In this document: positions 33,870 to 45,728 of the stretch, piece after piece | Layout of the letters: each line of letters opens with the position of its first letter | Position numbering within the stretch: position 1 is the stretch's first letter | Assembly: GCA_037903475.1 (NCBI GenBank) | Contig: JBAJFG010000184.1 | Location: 310,001 to 374,000, forward strand | Direction: 5' to 3' | Source: Ancylostoma caninum | Taxonomy: Eukaryota; Nematoda; Chromadorea; Rhabditida; Ancylostomatidae | Length of the DNA: 64,000 bases | Notes under the pieces: model-generated | Told to the model about the DNA's origin: nothing | Database searches by the model: none | The model's input: only the letters and a program-made list of their open reading frames with translations | Translations under genes and position numbers: made by a program

Positions 33870-34415
33870 TCGTCAGGCTCTACATTGTATGAAGAAACCT
33901 TCACGAAATGAACAACTTTATTCTAATAAAAAAAGCTTTACACAAAAAAACATGGCCTTAAAAGAGGCCTAAAAATAGCTCCCGTCCAAAGAAAACAAGC
34001 ACGGTAAACTACTCATTTCATTCAATTTTCCGAAAGCTGCACATCGAACCGTAAAACATATCTATGGGAGGAGTGGGTTTGCCGAATGTGCTTGGTTTTT
34101 CGGATGGCTGGAGGCGGAACGAAATGCAAAGATCCTTCTATCCAGCGATTTTTGAAAGACGATCCAGTGTTTCCACGATTTCTGTTAGGACAAACAACCA
34201 ACATTCTAGCCCATTTTTGATAAACAATCATAAAAAGCACCACGATACCACAATTTTCCGCCGAAACTCCGCCCCGGACTCAGTGCGTGCTCCCCCCCCC
34301 CATTTTTTGCTCTTCTGTTTCCCTCCCCCCCCCCTTTGCTCTTCTGTTTCTCTCCTCTTAATACGTAAGCTTGGTTTGAAATACCGCATCTGTTCTTTAT
34401 CCTGTCTCTGCCTTC
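33870..34415. other. No recognised gene; C-tract duplication
   Basis: At 34289-34360 a CCCCCCCC run followed by TTTGCTCTTCTGTTTC occurs twice. Opposing frames at 34022-34441 carry no motif I recognise. Confidence 0.4.
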
Positions 34416-34419
34416 TTCC

Positions 34420-34550
34420 TAGAATTCAAGAAGGCCTTTGATCTCTTCTCATGCGAAGTAATTTGGTAAATGTTACGACTGCACGACGTCCCGGGAGAGC
34501 TCGTCAAATTGGTCCGGATTCTTTACGCTGGCTACAGAGGTAAAGAAAGG
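34420..34550 (+). pseudogene. LINE reverse-transcriptase fragment
   Basis: EFKKAFDLFSCEVIW, a stop, then LRLHDVPGELVKLVRILYAG matches the LINE RT block that usually reads DFKKAFDSV...W...L...GVP..LV.LI..LY. Only ~40 codons survive. Confidence 0.75.
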
Positions 34551-34589
34551 CAGTCACCATCACGTTGTTAGACTTCTCCATCTCCGCTG

Positions 34590-34595
34590 ACCAAG

Positions 34596-34636
<41 letters not shown>
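34590..34636. repeat. (CT)n microsatellite
   Basis: About 20 CT units next to the LINE fragment. Confidence 0.95.
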
Positions 34637-35435
34637 CTGTCTATCTACTGCTTTTCGGCATCGACGCCGCCACAAAAGATCTTCAGAGAGAGACATCATA
34701 TGCAGGAGAAGTGTTAAAATATCAGATCGAGAGCATTATACGGCCAGAATGATCTTGAATGCAAGGTTTCTCCTCACTTTTGTGTCTTATTTTTTTAATT
34801 CTCATCTTCCGAGCATACTGCGTGGACTATGATGCTATGCGGAACAAAGTATGAAATTTTTAAGGGACGCGTTTGCATTTTTCTACGTATCTAACCGTGT
34901 ATTATCACGATAAAAATGAGCAGCAGCTCTTTGAAGTATGAACATTTTTAGCTTCTGATAAATGTTCATACTTCATGTTTCTACAAAACCGAATCTCGCA
35001 ACTCTGAAATAGATATAAATATTGATTTCTGATATCGCATCATCTTACCTCCGCGAAACCATCACTTCTTTTTTATTCTTTAGTGCGCATGGAAACGGAG
35101 TCTCATCACCAAATAAAACTGAAATTTTCTTAACAAATCCCATGAAATCATACAAATTCTTTTCAGTCCCAACGACCACAATCCAGCAAGAGCCGGGATT
35201 CCGGTTATTGCCGAGGAGATTCATCTTCGTTGAGATCTGTCATCAATAAAACGACTGCATAGCGACTATGATCTGGCTATTATAATTAGTTACATTCCGA
35301 AAGTGTGTATTGAATAAATGCATTTTGTCAGAAATTTCAAGGTAGTTACTAGCAAAGATTTAACGATTTGATGATATCACACTATCAGTCTATGAACCTC
35401 ATCAGTATAGGCGCGGAGCTAAAGTCGCCATGTTA
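34637..35435. other. Unrecognised AT-rich sequence with one hairpin (34932-34975)
   Basis: TGAAGTATGAACATTT at 34932-34947 is perfectly complemented at 34960-34975 with a 12-base loop. It could be a small MITE remnant; arms are short for a miRNA precursor. Confidence 0.5.
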
Positions 35436-35440
35436 TTCCA

Positions 35441-35642
35441 GGCTGAGTTGTAATGGTTCAACTCGGCCGCTGCTTGGATGTTTCGACTGCCATCCACTGG
35501 TGCTTAGCACAGGTGACTTTTTAGAACAATTTCTAACTATGCAATGTTTTTTGCACTTAATAGTCGAGCGTTGTTGATCTCACAGATTTATTAAGCTGAA
35601 ACAGCTGAGCTTGTGGGAGAGATCAACCGTTACAACTCAGCC
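35441..35642. repeat. Weak inverted-repeat pair
   Basis: GGCTGAGTTGTAATGGTTCA and its near-complement ending GTTACAACTCAGCC bracket ~200 bases. Could be a MITE; no target duplication was resolved. Confidence 0.4.
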
Positions 35643-35649
35643 GTGTTGC

Positions 35650-38480
35650 GCACGCGCGGTCGGGTTCATGTTTACATCGACAGAATTCATAGCAAACGAC
35701 TCCTATAGACTTCTCTCCGTAGTATCTGCTACCTAATTTGGCGATTCCTCCTAGTATTGGCTCCATACTCTTCCAAGTGAATATTGGTTTTCTACTCAAG
35801 AGGCAACCATTCTCCGATGTTCTCATACATTATGAGCGTGCGCGAGATTGTTGTGTCGGGACGTGCACTTAATTGCCAATATTGCTCAGGCTCGTGCGCA
35901 GCACAAACCAGCAACGCCGGCGAGTTATAACTGCTCAGCATTTGCCTTTTTTTGAACGCGTCGATGCCACTCTACCTCAAACATTGGTTTGTTTTTTTTT
36001 AGAGCACTGAAGGATGTGTTAGTGATGTGATGAAAGTGGGTGAGGCGATTGTTTACAAAGTGGACGACAATGCGTTGTTGTGACAATAGTGGCCCTGTTC
36101 TTGATTCCTTCGCTCATTGTTGCTGGCTAAAACCCATCTGCTGTATTGGCGTGTTGTAGGCGGGTACGGGTAGTTGGCATAGCTCAGAATTATAGTGACA
36201 CACTACATGCTTCTATTTTGCATTATAGCTTCTTTCTTGTCCTATACCTTTCTTGGATGACCATGAGGTAACTACTGCTTGATATCGAAATTAGAAGAAT
36301 AGAGGTTGAAAGTCGAATGAAGAGCTAGGATATTGTAGTGGTGATCATGCCGACGATCTTCGAGTAATGCGTAGAAGTACTGTGTTAGACACTGTTGTCG
36401 ATCGGCAATTAAGGCGAAAGGCGCTCTCGATTCGTTGACTGAGGCTTAGTTTCTTTGCTGTGATGGGGAATTTTGGCAGACACATCAGGATGAGTCTCAC
36501 AAGGTAAGTGTATATGGCGAGATGGCTCAATGGGATCTCCAAGAGGCATGCCAAGCTATAATCAGAGGATGCAAGGCAAAGAGAATACGAACTACGGGAA
36601 ACGTCCCATTTCGATCTTTTCCAGCCCTGTAACGTGGGGTCACCAGAGGTGTGGTTGGTCCTAAAAGCTCATGTCTCTGAACTCAAGGCAGTTGGATCGG
36701 CTTGTTTCTCTGGAATATCTGCCGAAATTCTTCAAGATCGTGCATGTGATGTTGCTGGCTTCAGTGCTCATCAAGCCTAATATATATGTACAGCGCTTGT
36801 CATAATACATATTGTATGTGTTGTCAAATGCCGTTTGTTACGCTACTATAGGTACAGTTTTCGCTGCGTAGCTAGCATGAGTCCAGTTGCTCCAAGATAG
36901 CCTAAAATTGCCTTACCATATTCTGCTTGGAGACCACCTAATACTATCTAAATTCAAAGGAGTTTCAGAAGTTTCAATTAATTTTAATTAGTTGATCAAT
37001 CGGAAGTAGTTCTCTTGCATATTACTAGAAGGATATAGCTCAGAAGCCAAATTTAATCAGTTTGAACAGGCCGGGACCATTTCACATAATTCTTCACAGA
37101 TTTTATCCCATTGACGACCGCGCGCATTTTCGCGTGTCTGGCGCGTGGGCCCATTTCAGGAGCGCTGCGCCTGCATAGTTCCACGCTGTTATGATGAGAT
37201 AATAAAGAGTAAAACAAAAATTTTGTGGAAATAACCTGAAATATAGTTCTAGAAGCATACTAGTTTCATCGGACTAGAAAACCAGAGGATCTAAACGCTA
37301 CTCACTTTATCTAGGGCCAAAACAAGTTTGTTAAAGGTATTTTGAGAGCTATGGAGAAGTTTCTTGAGAGTATACACGTTTTTATTCCTCTAGCCTGAAG
37401 AGTAATGTAGTGTAAGATGCAGCGAATGCGTTTTTGTGTAGAATATACGGCTCTTATACAGATTACACCCAACCACTACACAAGAAATGTAATGCAATCT
37501 TCCTCGATTTTAAAATCCCATCCTTTTCATGGTATTTGGCACAATAAAAAAAGATATCTTTCTCGAACCACAGTTATATCAGCATTGTTTGGATGTGTTG
37601 CACTCAATTCATATGGAAATACTGCAAAATAGCGCGAAAGTAAGGGTCAGTAGTTGATAATAAGGGCACGGCTCACCGGTGAGCCACGCGGTCCCACGCG
37701 ACCAAAAAAGCGCGGCTCACCGGTGAGCCACGCGGTCGTCAATGGGTTGAAGAAAAGGATCTGAGATGCATGTGACAAATTTCTTTACTAAGGGTGGGCC
37801 AAAATTATGGGTACCAGATGAATTTAACCTCCTGAACGAAGATGCGATAGTATTGGGGAGGTCTCTAGGAAGGAATGTTAGGTACTCTTACAGAAACGAT
37901 TATCTGCATTCGATTTCGAATGTTACTCTATCAGTGTCGATATAGGGTCTTCAGACTTACCAGCTAGGTGTTTTCTGCGGCACGCAAGTATTGGTCACTA
38001 TCGTTCTCGAGCTTTTATGAAAAGCTCCTCCCCCCCAAACCCACCAACGCTAATATATGGTTCCTAGCACGCATTTGATCTAAAAGCCACCCAGATAAAG
38101 TAATCCGGTGAGTGGATCCCGAAGGGATTGGTGGGCCACCAAGCGAGGTTGGCGATTCGAAAAAGTTTTGCTAGCACCATTGTCGGACTTTCTGGTGATC
38201 CTCACGCCGGATGATAATTGTTCTCATCCAAGAAGTCCCTCTTTAATTGTTTCCTCGCAGTTGCCCTCACTGATGGCTTGATAATGTTCGTTTCCCGAGA
38301 GGTTTGATGGAAATAGCTTACCGGCATGCGTCGGCCACACTATTTTCTTTGCGATTTTGGCACAAATTTCTGAGGAACGGTAACTTCCGCGGAAGAAACT
38401 ATTGCCTTCTGTTATGCCCCCTCCCCACATGAGGTACGATATGAACGGTGACACGAATACAATGGGGATCGTCGATTCGT
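35650..38480. other. Long interval with no supported gene
   Basis: Contains only short unrelated open frames, a GC-rich patch (37118-37170) and the palindrome pair at 37670-37729. This may be intron or intergenic DNA. Confidence 0.45.
37670..37729. repeat. Two copies of a 16-bp palindrome, 44-bp period
   Basis: GGCTCACCGGTGAGCC at 37670-37685 and 37714-37729, each inside the longer repeat CGGCTCACCGGTGAGCCACG. Confidence 0.9.
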
Positions 38481-38489
38481 TGATGATAT

Positions 38490-39020
38490 CATCGATTTAC
38501 GGCTATTTTTGCTAGTTTTCTACGGTTAGCGATTTGCGAAAAATGTCCTAAACTTCGTAGCAGAATCATAATTAACGGTGAGAAAGGGACTTCGTAAGAG
38601 CGCCGTGCGACTACGTATAATTTGTTTGTGTTTGCATTTCGCAACAATATTAAGAGCGAATTCGCGTAGGTTTCTTTTCATTCAAAAGGCGTCGGTTCAT
38701 ACAAAATTCACTTCCGACTTCTATTGAGAACATCTGCTGGAAGCATGATAATGGAGGATACATGAAATAGTATCCCAAGGGCTCCAATAGCCAGATTTCA
38801 GCCTCTCTTGTCCTGACATTTTTTTTCAAATTTCAAATGAAGTTTGATATAGTGTGCAGAGTGGTTTACTTTTCTGACCGTGCTCTTATGAAACAGTAGT
38901 AACACCCATAACCAATGATACCGTGGTAGAAATGATCCTTTTTTTGAGATGAGCCACACATTCGACTTCTAATAATAGTCATTAGATGAGCACGTGCTCT
39001 TTAAAGTGACTTCATCCTCG
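38490..39020. mobile_element. Diverged copy of the 32.1-kb hAT element
   Basis: Aligned blocks: ATCGATTTACGGCTATTTTTG with ATTTACGGCCATTTTTG; TTCTATTGAGAACATCTGCT with TTCTCTGTTGAGAAGATTTG; and ACACATTCGACTTCTAATAA with TCACATTCAACTTGATTTTA. Termini are eroded. It lacks the SINE and the T2 MITE, so it represents the uninserted form. Confidence 0.7.
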
Positions 39021-39029
39021 TAGACTCCT

Positions 39030-40225
39030 TTGGTAACATTTCACAGTCCCTGGAGGGATGGATGGCTTTGTTGACGTGGAGACAGATAGAACTATCCACC
39101 ATTTTGGCTCTAGGAATGCTAATCGGATTAGGGAATGGCAAAAAACTGATTGCCTTCATCTGAACGCTTCTCATCTTGTAGATCATCTCACTGCTATGCA
39201 CACATTGGTTGTTACCCCTTTGTCCAGTGCCTACATCAGGCTCAGCTATTAATATGAGAGCGTTATGGTCTACTGATTCTATCACTATATACCGCAAATT
39301 TTCGGCTATATACACTCACCTTCTTCTTTGTTTACAAGTTTGCTTTGACTTATGTTGTTTCCGTGGAAAACATTAATTAGCTGCGATAATCTCGAATTCC
39401 GCAGGAGGCTCATCCAGAATCGCTCTTTCACTTTGCACATTTCATCGAAGATCAATGATAATCACTAATGAAACACACCCCCAGTGTAATGAAATCTATC
39501 CGGTAAGCTATTGTACTTTCACTTTGTGGTAATCAGCTGAAGGTCCTAGCTTTTCAGGAACCCATGGTGGACAACGTTGTGGTGACCGCGCAGTTATCCC
39601 TCATAATTATTGGTATTATTAGTAACCTCTCGCTATTACTACAATTTTCCGGAAGGGCGAAGCTCGGCACAGCGAGGTTCGTTGACGTTTTGTGTGTTAA
39701 AGTTACATACTACATACATAGTAACAGTAACAGTAATTAACATAACATTGTAACATACCCAAGTAAAATGCAACATACTCGAATAAAACACTTAATGAAT
39801 ATTTGAATGCTGGCAATTTATAAAGTCAAATATGTACTCGCATAAATCCTGTTTTGAATTTAAACAATTTTCAATTGCCAATTCAGAATTCCGACATTGA
39901 CTTTGATTATCTGGTATTGTCAACGAACGAACGAACAAACAAACAAACAAGTAAATAAACACAAATTTTTGCTTTCGAACTCGGTGGAGAGCCTAGTGTT
40001 TGAAATAATTCATTCACGATTTTTCTTATGTGTGAGTTCAGCCATTCGAAAAACTTGTCGTGCTATGTTATGAAGCACTAGATCAGGATTAAGCGTGCTA
40101 TCAGGAATGAGCGGCAGTCAGATTCAAAATTTCGGAAGTTGGAAGTCGGAAGCTCCTAGAAACACCAGAATATCGGAAGTATTGGAAGTCGAAAGTTGGA
40201 AGAACAGAGGGTGCAACATGTGCAT
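39030..40225. other. No supported gene; short simple repeats
   Basis: An AACG/AACA tetranucleotide tract lies at 39921-39962. CAGGAATGAGCGG at 40102 looks like a hAT-type terminus without a partner, followed by GGAAGT-rich repeats to 40200. Confidence 0.45.
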
Positions 40226-40231
40226 GTATTA

Positions 40232-41112
40232 GGGTGGTAAGAAAGTCTTGAGCCGATTTTTACAAAAGTTCCAGAACTTTTGCTTATTGGTCGGTATCCA
40301 TGACCTACCACGAGCTTTTTGTAGACAAACTTGGGGCTTCTCCATTATAGGCACATATAGCCAAATTGCCTTCCTCAACTTCAATTACGACGTCAGTTCC
40401 ACGAGAGGTCCCCCTGGCCAAAATCAGTTTTTCCTGCTCTGTCCACATCGAAAGGAGTTTCTAGAATACCTAATTATTGGAGATGAGAGTGCGGTCCTCT
40501 ACGATTTTAAAACGCACCATGCCATGTGGTTCCGTCAAGGAGAAGATCGGGCAAATCGCACCCCCACCCAAACATCTGTCTCCTTTGCTACTTCTGGAAT
40601 TCGCTAGAAATATTGTATTATGAGCGGCTCCCGCAAACACACACACAGTCACCAGTAACACATACGCCAATCAGCTCCAGAGAGCCGCGGATGCTGTTTG
40701 AGAAAAACGGTCGAAACGAGTTTCTTGTACACCTACGCCATGATGAGGGTAGGCTCCAAATAGCTAAAGAGACCGGTGAAAAATTGGCGGAGCTGGGCTG
40801 GGTTACGGTTTCTCATTCACCCTATTCTCCTGACGTTGCCCCTTCCGACTACCTGTTATTTTGCTCTTTCAACGCATTTCAAGTCGAGAAAAAATCCGCC
40901 AAAGTTGACCATGTTGGAAGGGAGGTCAGCGATTTCTTTGGCTCCCAGTCTTCCCACTCCTGGGAAAAGGGTACCGCTGACCTGCCCATTAGGTGGGACA
41001 CTGCAGTGACTAAATATGGCTATTATATTGTTGAGCAAATTCCACTGTGTGCTGAGTAATAAAATAAAGCACAAAAAAAAGTCTAAAACGGCTCGAAACT
41101 TTCTTACCACCC
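40232..41112 (+). mobile_element. Deleted mariner element, 881 bp
   Basis: Terminal repeats GGGTGGTAAGAAAGTCTTGA and (reverse-complemented) GGGTGGTAAGAAAGTTTCGA, flanked by TA at 40230-40231 and 41113-41114. Full-length mariners are about 1.3 kb, so about a third is missing, from the N-terminal half of the transposase. Confidence 0.93.
40467..41059 (+). pseudogene. Mariner transposase relic, D34D type
   Basis: The DDE/D catalytic region of a mariner transposase. The first acidic motif is IIGDESAVLYD (usual TGDE-x-W-x-x-Y). In a second frame the region from ~40710 reads HDEGRLQIAKETGEKL, then SPYSPDVAPSDYLLF. Exactly 34 residues separate the Asp of HDEG from the Asp of PSDY, the mariner D34D signature. 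The C-terminus (EKGTADLPIRWDTAV) is also mariner-like and ends at a TAA. The helix-turn-helix DNA-binding N-terminus is deleted and at least one frameshift separates the first and second motifs, so it is inactive. Confidence 0.92.
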
Positions 41113-41114
41113 TA

Positions 41115-42125
41115 ATATATACAAATGGAGATTTGGAAGTGATTAGGGTCGCGCAGTGATGAACTTACTCGCGTTCATCTAAAATGTTTCGTGCAATAAT
41201 TGTGAGAAATTGTGGAGCCAATTAGTATATTAGAGGATAAATTTGAAAAGAAAACAAGAACAAGTCGTTGCCCTCAAAAAAAAAAAAAACTCAAAAAACA
41301 AGTCCTTGCCCTCAATTATGAGATAATAAGCGCATGAACCAGATTCATTGCTCGATCTACTTAAACATTAAAAAACCATAGGATAGAGAATAAAATGCTA
41401 TTTCGAAAGCACACGATCTAGTTCCCTTTCAAGGTCCCTCAAGATGATTTACCAGATGATTCTTGCGAAGGAGGCAGATATAAAAATGGTGACTAATGAT
41501 GACTAACATTCTCTAAAAACTATTTATCCAACGTTATAACGAATACTTGGTGTATTGCTTCGAAATAGCAGCGTGGATTTGATAATTCAGGATGGATTCC
41601 AGAAAAAGCAAAAAAAAAGCTTCAAAAAGTGCTTGCCTGCGTTTCTTTGAAATGGAAGCGGTCATGCCGGTGCTCGTGACTGGAAATGGTTACATTCTCT
41701 AGGTAAAGTGAAAATAAGGTATCTTGGACCAAGTTGCTTATGGTCCTATAGGAAAGCCATGCGAAAAACGAAAAACAAAAAATGTGGTCTCTGTGGATTT
41801 TCGGGTGTTTTTCGCCTGCTAACTGCAATGGACATCCACTAGACATATACCAAAGAAAGAGTAGGATTTGTTCTACAAGTGCGTTACCGTCTCTGGTTCT
41901 TAGACGACACATCACCTACAGCTATTACTTGGTCCAGAAAGTCGGAGATGTTTCAATATAAAAACTCTTAAGATGCAAAATTCCCATTTTTTGTGCGGCC
42001 AAAGTCGGCCAAAATTCACGTATAGGACTTTCCGTTCGATAACTTTGTTGGCGAATGGATTACCATGCATCACATTCTCCAGTAATTTTGCGGTGTGTGT
42101 GCCAACTTCACTTGCTTCAGAAGCT
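41115..42125. other. No supported gene
   Basis: An A-tract lies near 41275-41290. Short frames only. Confidence 0.45.
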
Positions 42126-42344
42126 CTTGCTACATCACCTTGATCACCTTGACTCCCGTTCATCTTCGCGTATACCGAGCGGGCGCCAGCAATCCTTCCA
42201 TTTGTCCCTCTCGCGAGCCAGAGTTGTCCAGTGGATTCTGTCCTTTCATGGGACACGAAGAGCCTTGTATCTATACTTGAAGGACTTCGTCCCGTAGAGT
42301 CCAGTCGCTGACGGCTCTTGTCCAACGGTTGTCGTTAAAACGCA

Positions 42345-43576
42345 TCACGGTCCGGTCCACCTGATCTTACTAGACCTGGCGTAAGCATTCCAGCCCTCAC
42401 CTCCCTGAGGCAGGTTATTCCTAGCATCACCCTCTCGATGGAGCGTTCGAGGACGCTGACCGCATTCTCATCCTGCTTGCGCAACGCCCAGGTTTCTGAG
42501 GCGTAGGTCAAAGCAAGGAGAACGGTTGTGTTGAAGAGGTGGGCGCGGAGCCTGGTGTTCTTCGTCTTCTTCACTACGTCCTCGATGCTCTTTTAAGCTC
42601 CCCAAGCCGCTCGTTTCCTCCTGCCCAGCTCTGGAGCGAGGTCGTTCATCATGTTGACTTCCCGATCTAGGTATACATAGCTGGAGCATTCAGATATGGT
42701 CGTTCCGTTAAGCGAGAATGGGGCATCCGGGACCCATCCGTTCTTCATGAACATCGTCTTCGTCAGATTCAATTGGAGACCAGTCTTTCCACAAGCGTCC
42801 TCAAAGTTGGCAAGCATCTGTTCCGTTTCGCTGATGGTTGATGTTCTAAGAACGATGTCGTCAGCGAAGCGAAGGTGGTTAATTCGCCGGCCATCAACTT
42901 GCACTCCCATGCTATCCCATTTCAGTTTCCGTATGATGTCTTCAAGAGTGGCGCTAAATAAGTTTTGTGACACGGTATCGCCTTGCCGAACCCCTCTCTT
43001 GACAGCGATGGTGATGTCATCGTAGAATGAAGAAACCCTCGTGGTGAAGTTGCTGTAGAGCTCACGAAATACCTTGATGTACTGAGTAGGTATGCTCTGG
43101 TTTCGCAGGGCTTCGAAGACCGTTTCTGTCTCAACAGAGTAGAAGGGTTTCTGCAAATCGATGAACGTGAGACAGAGGGGCATCTTATACTCTCGCAATG
43201 CTTCTGTGAGTCTAGTAACGGTATGTATGTGGTCGATCGTACTGAATCCTTTTCGAAACCCTGCTTGCTCGCACGGCTGCCCCTCATCTAGTGTCTTTTC
43301 GATCCTGTTGAGGATCACTCGCGTGAAAGCTTGTAGACGACGGACAGTAGGCAGATGGGGCGATAATTGCCAATGTCTTCTTGTACAGCAAGCATTAGCC
43401 GGATCGCCCTTTCTGTGCAGCAACATGGTCCTGCTGGTCTTCCATTGGTTAGGTACCTTGCATTCCGACAGGTACCGCGTGAAAAGTCTAGCCAAGGTGG
43501 TGATGAGAACTGGCGGTAAGTTCTTCAGATGTTCCGGTTGAATCCTGTCGGGGCCCGGTGCTGTACGATTCTTCAC
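42345..43576 (-). pseudogene. RTE reverse transcriptase (copy 1)
   Basis: Open for 327 codons from 43576 to 42593, then continues in another frame (42574-42335). It starts KNRTAPGPDRIQPEHLKNLP and contains KVPNQWKTSRTML, FTRVILNRIEKTLDEGQPCE, QAGFRKGFSTIDHI, FIDLQKPFYSVETE (the first catalytic Asp is retained), GVRQGDTVSQNLF and LRFADDIVLRTS (second catalytic motif intact). A local frameshift garbles the residues after LLHRKGDP, where RNYRPICLLS is normally expected. The thumb region contains LTYASETWALRKQ. The intact FADD with only one or two frame breaks suggests fairly recent death. Confidence 0.95.
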
Positions 43577-44189
43577 CGACTTGATGGCATGTTGGATTTT
43601 GGAAGGGAGAACCGATGGGACAACACACCCATCCTCCCTAAGATGGCATTGAGGAAGGTGACGTGGGTATTGAAGAGATCCGAGTAGAAGTCGTAGATGA
43701 CCCGTGGGTATTGAAGAGATCCGAGTAGAAGTCGTAGATGACCTTCTCCATTATCGTCTTGGTGAAGAAATTGTTCCATCCGAGCCCCGGAGGGTGGACA
43801 TCTTGGTCCTGCGGTTGGCGAAGTCTCGGCGGGCGCTGCCAATGCTTTTCCCTGCCTCTGCATCTTCGGCCAACACTGCTGCTCGTCTCTCCTTGAGGTC
43901 TTCTATTATCGCTTCTCTGCACTATTTTGGAGCTCGGACGTTAGCTGGTAGTTGCCTGTGGCTCTCGCGACTCCACGCTGGTGTATCAGCTCGAGGGTCT
44001 CGTAAGACAGTCGTCTCTTGGTGGCTCTTGAGCCCTCGGCGCTCTTTGCGCTGTCATGGAGATGCTGAACAAGCCGAATGTTGTCGACAACCGCATATTC
44101 CCAAAAGCCGGCTAACGAAGTGAAGAGATCCCAACTGATGACGGGTTAGGGACTCCTCTTCTTAAACTTCGCGGCTTTCTCTCCTTTGT

Positions 44190-45051
44190 GAGAAGAAGAA
44201 CATTGCACGAAGGAGGCGATGGTCTGATCCGGTTTCAGTACAATACCGACGTCTGTCAGGCAGAACCTTTGATTGACGATCAAGTAGTCAATTTCATTAT
44301 GGTACTCTCCACCGGGTGACTCCCACGTCCAGCGTAGGGAGGTTGGCTTCTGAAATTGTGAGTTACCATGTCTTCGTTGTCATGATGAAATCAGACAACC
44401 TCTCATCCTGTTCGTTCCACTGCAGGCCATGGGTACCGATTTGAAGTTCTTCAGGCGTTCTCCTGACCCGATCTTGGCGTTGGAGTCGCCAACGATGACC
44501 TTGTAGAATGTGTGCTCTTCCTTATAGAACTTCTCCAAGTCCATATAGAAGGCCTCAATCTCCTCTTCGTTGTAGCTGGATGTTGGAGCATAGGCGACGA
44601 AGACTGTCAAGGCCACTATTGATCCACATCTTCTCAACCGCAAACGTCCGATTCGGGTTGTTAGCTGTTTGAATGAATCGATGTTCATGACCAAGTTCGT
44701 GTTGACAAGGAAACCGACTCCACCAACTCCTTTACTGTCGCAGGTTCCAAGGAACAGTTCTCCAGTGTCGAAGGTGGCGTTCAGTGGCCGGTGTCTCCTC
44801 GTCTCGGTCAGTCCGGTGACGTCGTACCTGATCTTCCTGGCTTTCATCATCAAATCCTCGATGGAAGCCTCCGACGCAAGCGTGCGTGCGTCAAAGGTAC
44901 AGATCGTCGTCATAGTCCTTCTGGTTTCAGGCAGCCTAGATAACACCTCGGACCTCGTCCTCACTGGCGTTGCCATACCAGTGACTCTTCCGAGATCACC
45001 GGAACAATCCCTATTATTGCTGTGTTGAGCTTGACGAAAATGTAAATCCAC
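44190..45051 (-). pseudogene. RTE AP-endonuclease domain (copy 1)
   Basis: An APE-like endonuclease that nicks target DNA for target-primed reverse transcription. Open for 223 codons (45051-44380): ICTFDARTLASEASIEDL, VTGLTETRRHRP (catalytic Glu), VFVAYAPTSSYNEEEIEAFY, VIVGDSNAKIG (catalytic Asp-x-Asn). After a frameshift the final SDHRLLRAMF motif is read near 44222-44190. All signature motifs are therefore visible, but split between frames. The 5' leader upstream has no second ORF. Confidence 0.93.
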
Positions 45052-45474
45052 AGGAGATAGCTTACTGGGCTGTATCCCCGTGGGAGGCTGGAGTGTGATT
45101 CCACCGGGAAGTCAGTCGGGCTTCCCGGGAGTAGACGATGAGCTCATTTGTTGGAGGCGACTCCGAACCGCCTCCCTTGTACCTCCCAGTCACTTGAATG
45201 CAGGGCTTCTGGTCGGATAGGTGTGCAAGATACAATCTGCAGACACGCAAGCACACCTACGCACGCATGCATGAATATGCCCACGCGCTGACAAAAGGTA
45301 TAGATCGTTCCGACATTGCAGAGACAGGGAGTCCATCCCCTGAATCCACCCGCGTCTCAGGGCAGGCACAACGTCGCGTTTGGTCCGCGATTAGCCCCTA
45401 TCCGCCATCTGGAGACACGCTACGTAGCCTCGTGATTAGCCGGCTGGGAATCCTCGTATGAGGGAGATCCGTGG

Positions 45475-45720
45475 GCTCTTGCTACATAAGAAAAAATCGC
45501 TGTCAAAAACCGCAGTCTCCCAATTTCTCCGCTTCGCAGCTCCTCGTATTGAGGACGTAACAGGGACCTGCTCAAAAAATAAGTCGTAGTCTCTACTAAT
45601 CATAGAATCCATGCCGCTCATCAAAGTTTTAGTTCTGTAAAGTTGTAGGAAAAAAATAAAGTCGATAGCGAAAAAAAAAACGACAGAACCTTTGCACGAA
45701 CCTATTATTACAGTCTGTTT
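45475..45720. other. Short spacer with A-tracts
   Basis: No exon recognised; lies upstream of the candidate membrane gene, so it may hold that gene's promoter or an earlier exon. Confidence 0.35.
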
Positions 45721-45728
45721 CGCCAGCG

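Larger units (their letters stand above)
42130..45470 (-). mobile_element. RTE retrotransposon copy 1 (family R1), near full length
   Basis: Minus-strand order is 5' leader (45470-45060), AP-endonuclease, linker, reverse transcriptase, C-terminal domain, and a 3' end with AAGGTGATCAAGGTGATG, a short direct-repeat tail typical of RTE. The limits come from where similarity with copy 2 (52340-55945) begins and ends. A 41-bp tandem duplication (43663 and 43704) disrupts the linker. Confidence 0.92.

Noticed and set aside
34932..34975. Hairpin considered as a miRNA precursor
   Set aside because: The stem is only 16 bp with a 12-base loop, too short for a typical precursor; more likely a repeat remnant.
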